DNA of 7,225 bases. It comes from Bog-159 sp050011755. GTDB lineage: Bacteria; Acidobacteriota; Terriglobia; Bryobacterales; Bryobacteraceae. The translations under genes and the position numbers were made by a program. Shown piece after piece: positions 6,798 through 7,225 of this stretch. The notes under the pieces were generated by a model. It saw nothing but the letters and a program-made list of their open reading frames with translations, searched no databases and was not told the origin of the DNA. The first letter of the stretch is position 1. Each line of letters starts with the position of its first letter. The stretch covers positions 1 through 7,225 of the forward strand of contig JBEKIM010000356.1 in assembly GCA_050011755.1 (NCBI GenBank). The letters are read 5' to 3'.

Positions 6798-6832
6798 GCC
6801 TTACCATAGCAAGAACGGATCCGATCCAATGG

Positions 6833-7225
6833 CTAAAGCCCGCGATCCGTTTTCACGAACCCGGATAGTCTCTGCCGCAGCGACTCCGGAATTTCCACTT
6901 CCATTTCGCACATGTCTTCCACGTAGCGGGTTTCGAGCACGCGGCCGAGGTCGTGCACCATGGAGATGCGGGCGCCGTCGCCCTGCGGTAGACGCAGGCG
7001 CGCGCGCACGATGGGATCGAAGGGCAAGACTTCGTCAACCGCGGCCAGCAGGCGATCGATCCCTTGCCCGCTGAGCGCGGAGATGGCTACGGCCCGCGAT
7101 CCGGCGGCCGCGCCGGAGCCGCCCAGCACGCGGTGACGGTACGCTTCGACATCGATCCCGGCTTCGGGGAGCCGGTCCACCTTATTTAGCACCAGCAGTT
7201 GGGGAATGGCGGCGGCATCGATTTC
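6833..7225 (-). CDS. hflX: GTPase HflX, C-terminal part (gene continues past the window)
   Basis: The visible 130 residues are the C-terminal end of the protein; the N-terminal domain and the G1-G3 motifs lie beyond the window edge. The frame is open to base 7225 and begins EIDAAAIPQLLVL. The GTPase G4 motif NKVD (visible residues 14-17) is followed by a G5-type ISALSGQG and then the HflX-type C-terminal domain, with VRARLRLPQGDG, a DLGRVLE segment and a final helix ESLRQRLSGFV. HflX is a ribosome-associated GTPase that splits stalled or stress-arrested 70S ribosomes (family knowledge). This order of motifs separates it from Era, EngA or Obg, which lack this C-terminal LRLPQ segment. The stop codon TAG is 35 bases before the hydrolase start, and no hairpin with a U-tract is seen between them, so read-through into the hydrolase is possible. 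Confidence 0.9.
   Translation of the reverse strand, partial: EIDAAAIPQLLVLNKVDRLPEAGIDVEAYRHRVLGGSGAAAGSRAVAISALSGQGIDRLLAAVDEVLPFDPIVRARLRLPQGDGARISMVHDLGRVLETRYVEDMCEMEVEIPESLRQRLSGFVKTDRGL

Noticed and set aside
5997..6809. Plus-strand open frame of 270 codons opposite the hydrolase
   Set aside because: Its Gly/Val/His/Asp-rich composition is a codon shadow of the hydrolase, whose catalytic triad shows which strand is coding.
6798..6832. Possible terminator between hflX and the hydrolase (palindrome CGGATCCG at 6817-6824)
   Set aside because: The palindrome has no loop and no U-tract on the minus strand.

Overview
The window is GC-rich, densely packed bacterial chromosome. The mix of genes suggests an Acidobacteriota genome of the Bryobacterales/Solibacter type: a Tat-exported enolase-superfamily protein, a Cys/His-rich exported mini-protein, a family of outer-membrane-like proteins with a DAQHPHNF motif, and a secreted alpha/beta hydrolase. 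This assignment rests on remembered family resemblance, not on a search. No RNA gene, CRISPR array, insertion sequence or convincing Rho-independent terminator was seen. No gene-free stretch exceeds about 100 bases.

Left part (1-1867): a plus-strand frame carries a four-cysteine zinc-ribbon-like motif. It runs tail-to-tail into, and about 210 bases antisense over, the 3' end of a minus-strand gene. That gene encodes a Tat-signal-bearing enolase-superfamily (mandelate racemase/muconate lactonizing enzyme-like) protein with the catalytic KxK, Asp, Glu, Asp and Lys positions in place.

Middle part (1889-3564): only 21 bases from the enolase-like start codon, and divergent from it, begins a short exported Cys/His-rich protein. 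It is followed 65 bases later by a 419-residue exported, probably outer-membrane, protein rich in His and Met motifs, with a very strong ribosome binding site. The two look like one operon, and metal (possibly copper) handling is a reasonable but unproven reading.

Right part (3567-7225, minus strand): reading in the direction of transcription there is the C-terminal end of the GTPase HflX, a signal-peptide-bearing alpha/beta hydrolase with a complete Ser-Asp-His triad, and a 745-residue protein I do not recognise. The last is beta-rich in the first two thirds and helical near the C-terminus, with no signal peptide. The gaps are 35 and 69 bases, so co-transcription is possible. This unknown gene ends only 2 bases from the stop of the convergent outer-membrane gene. 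It is the best candidate in the window for something undescribed.
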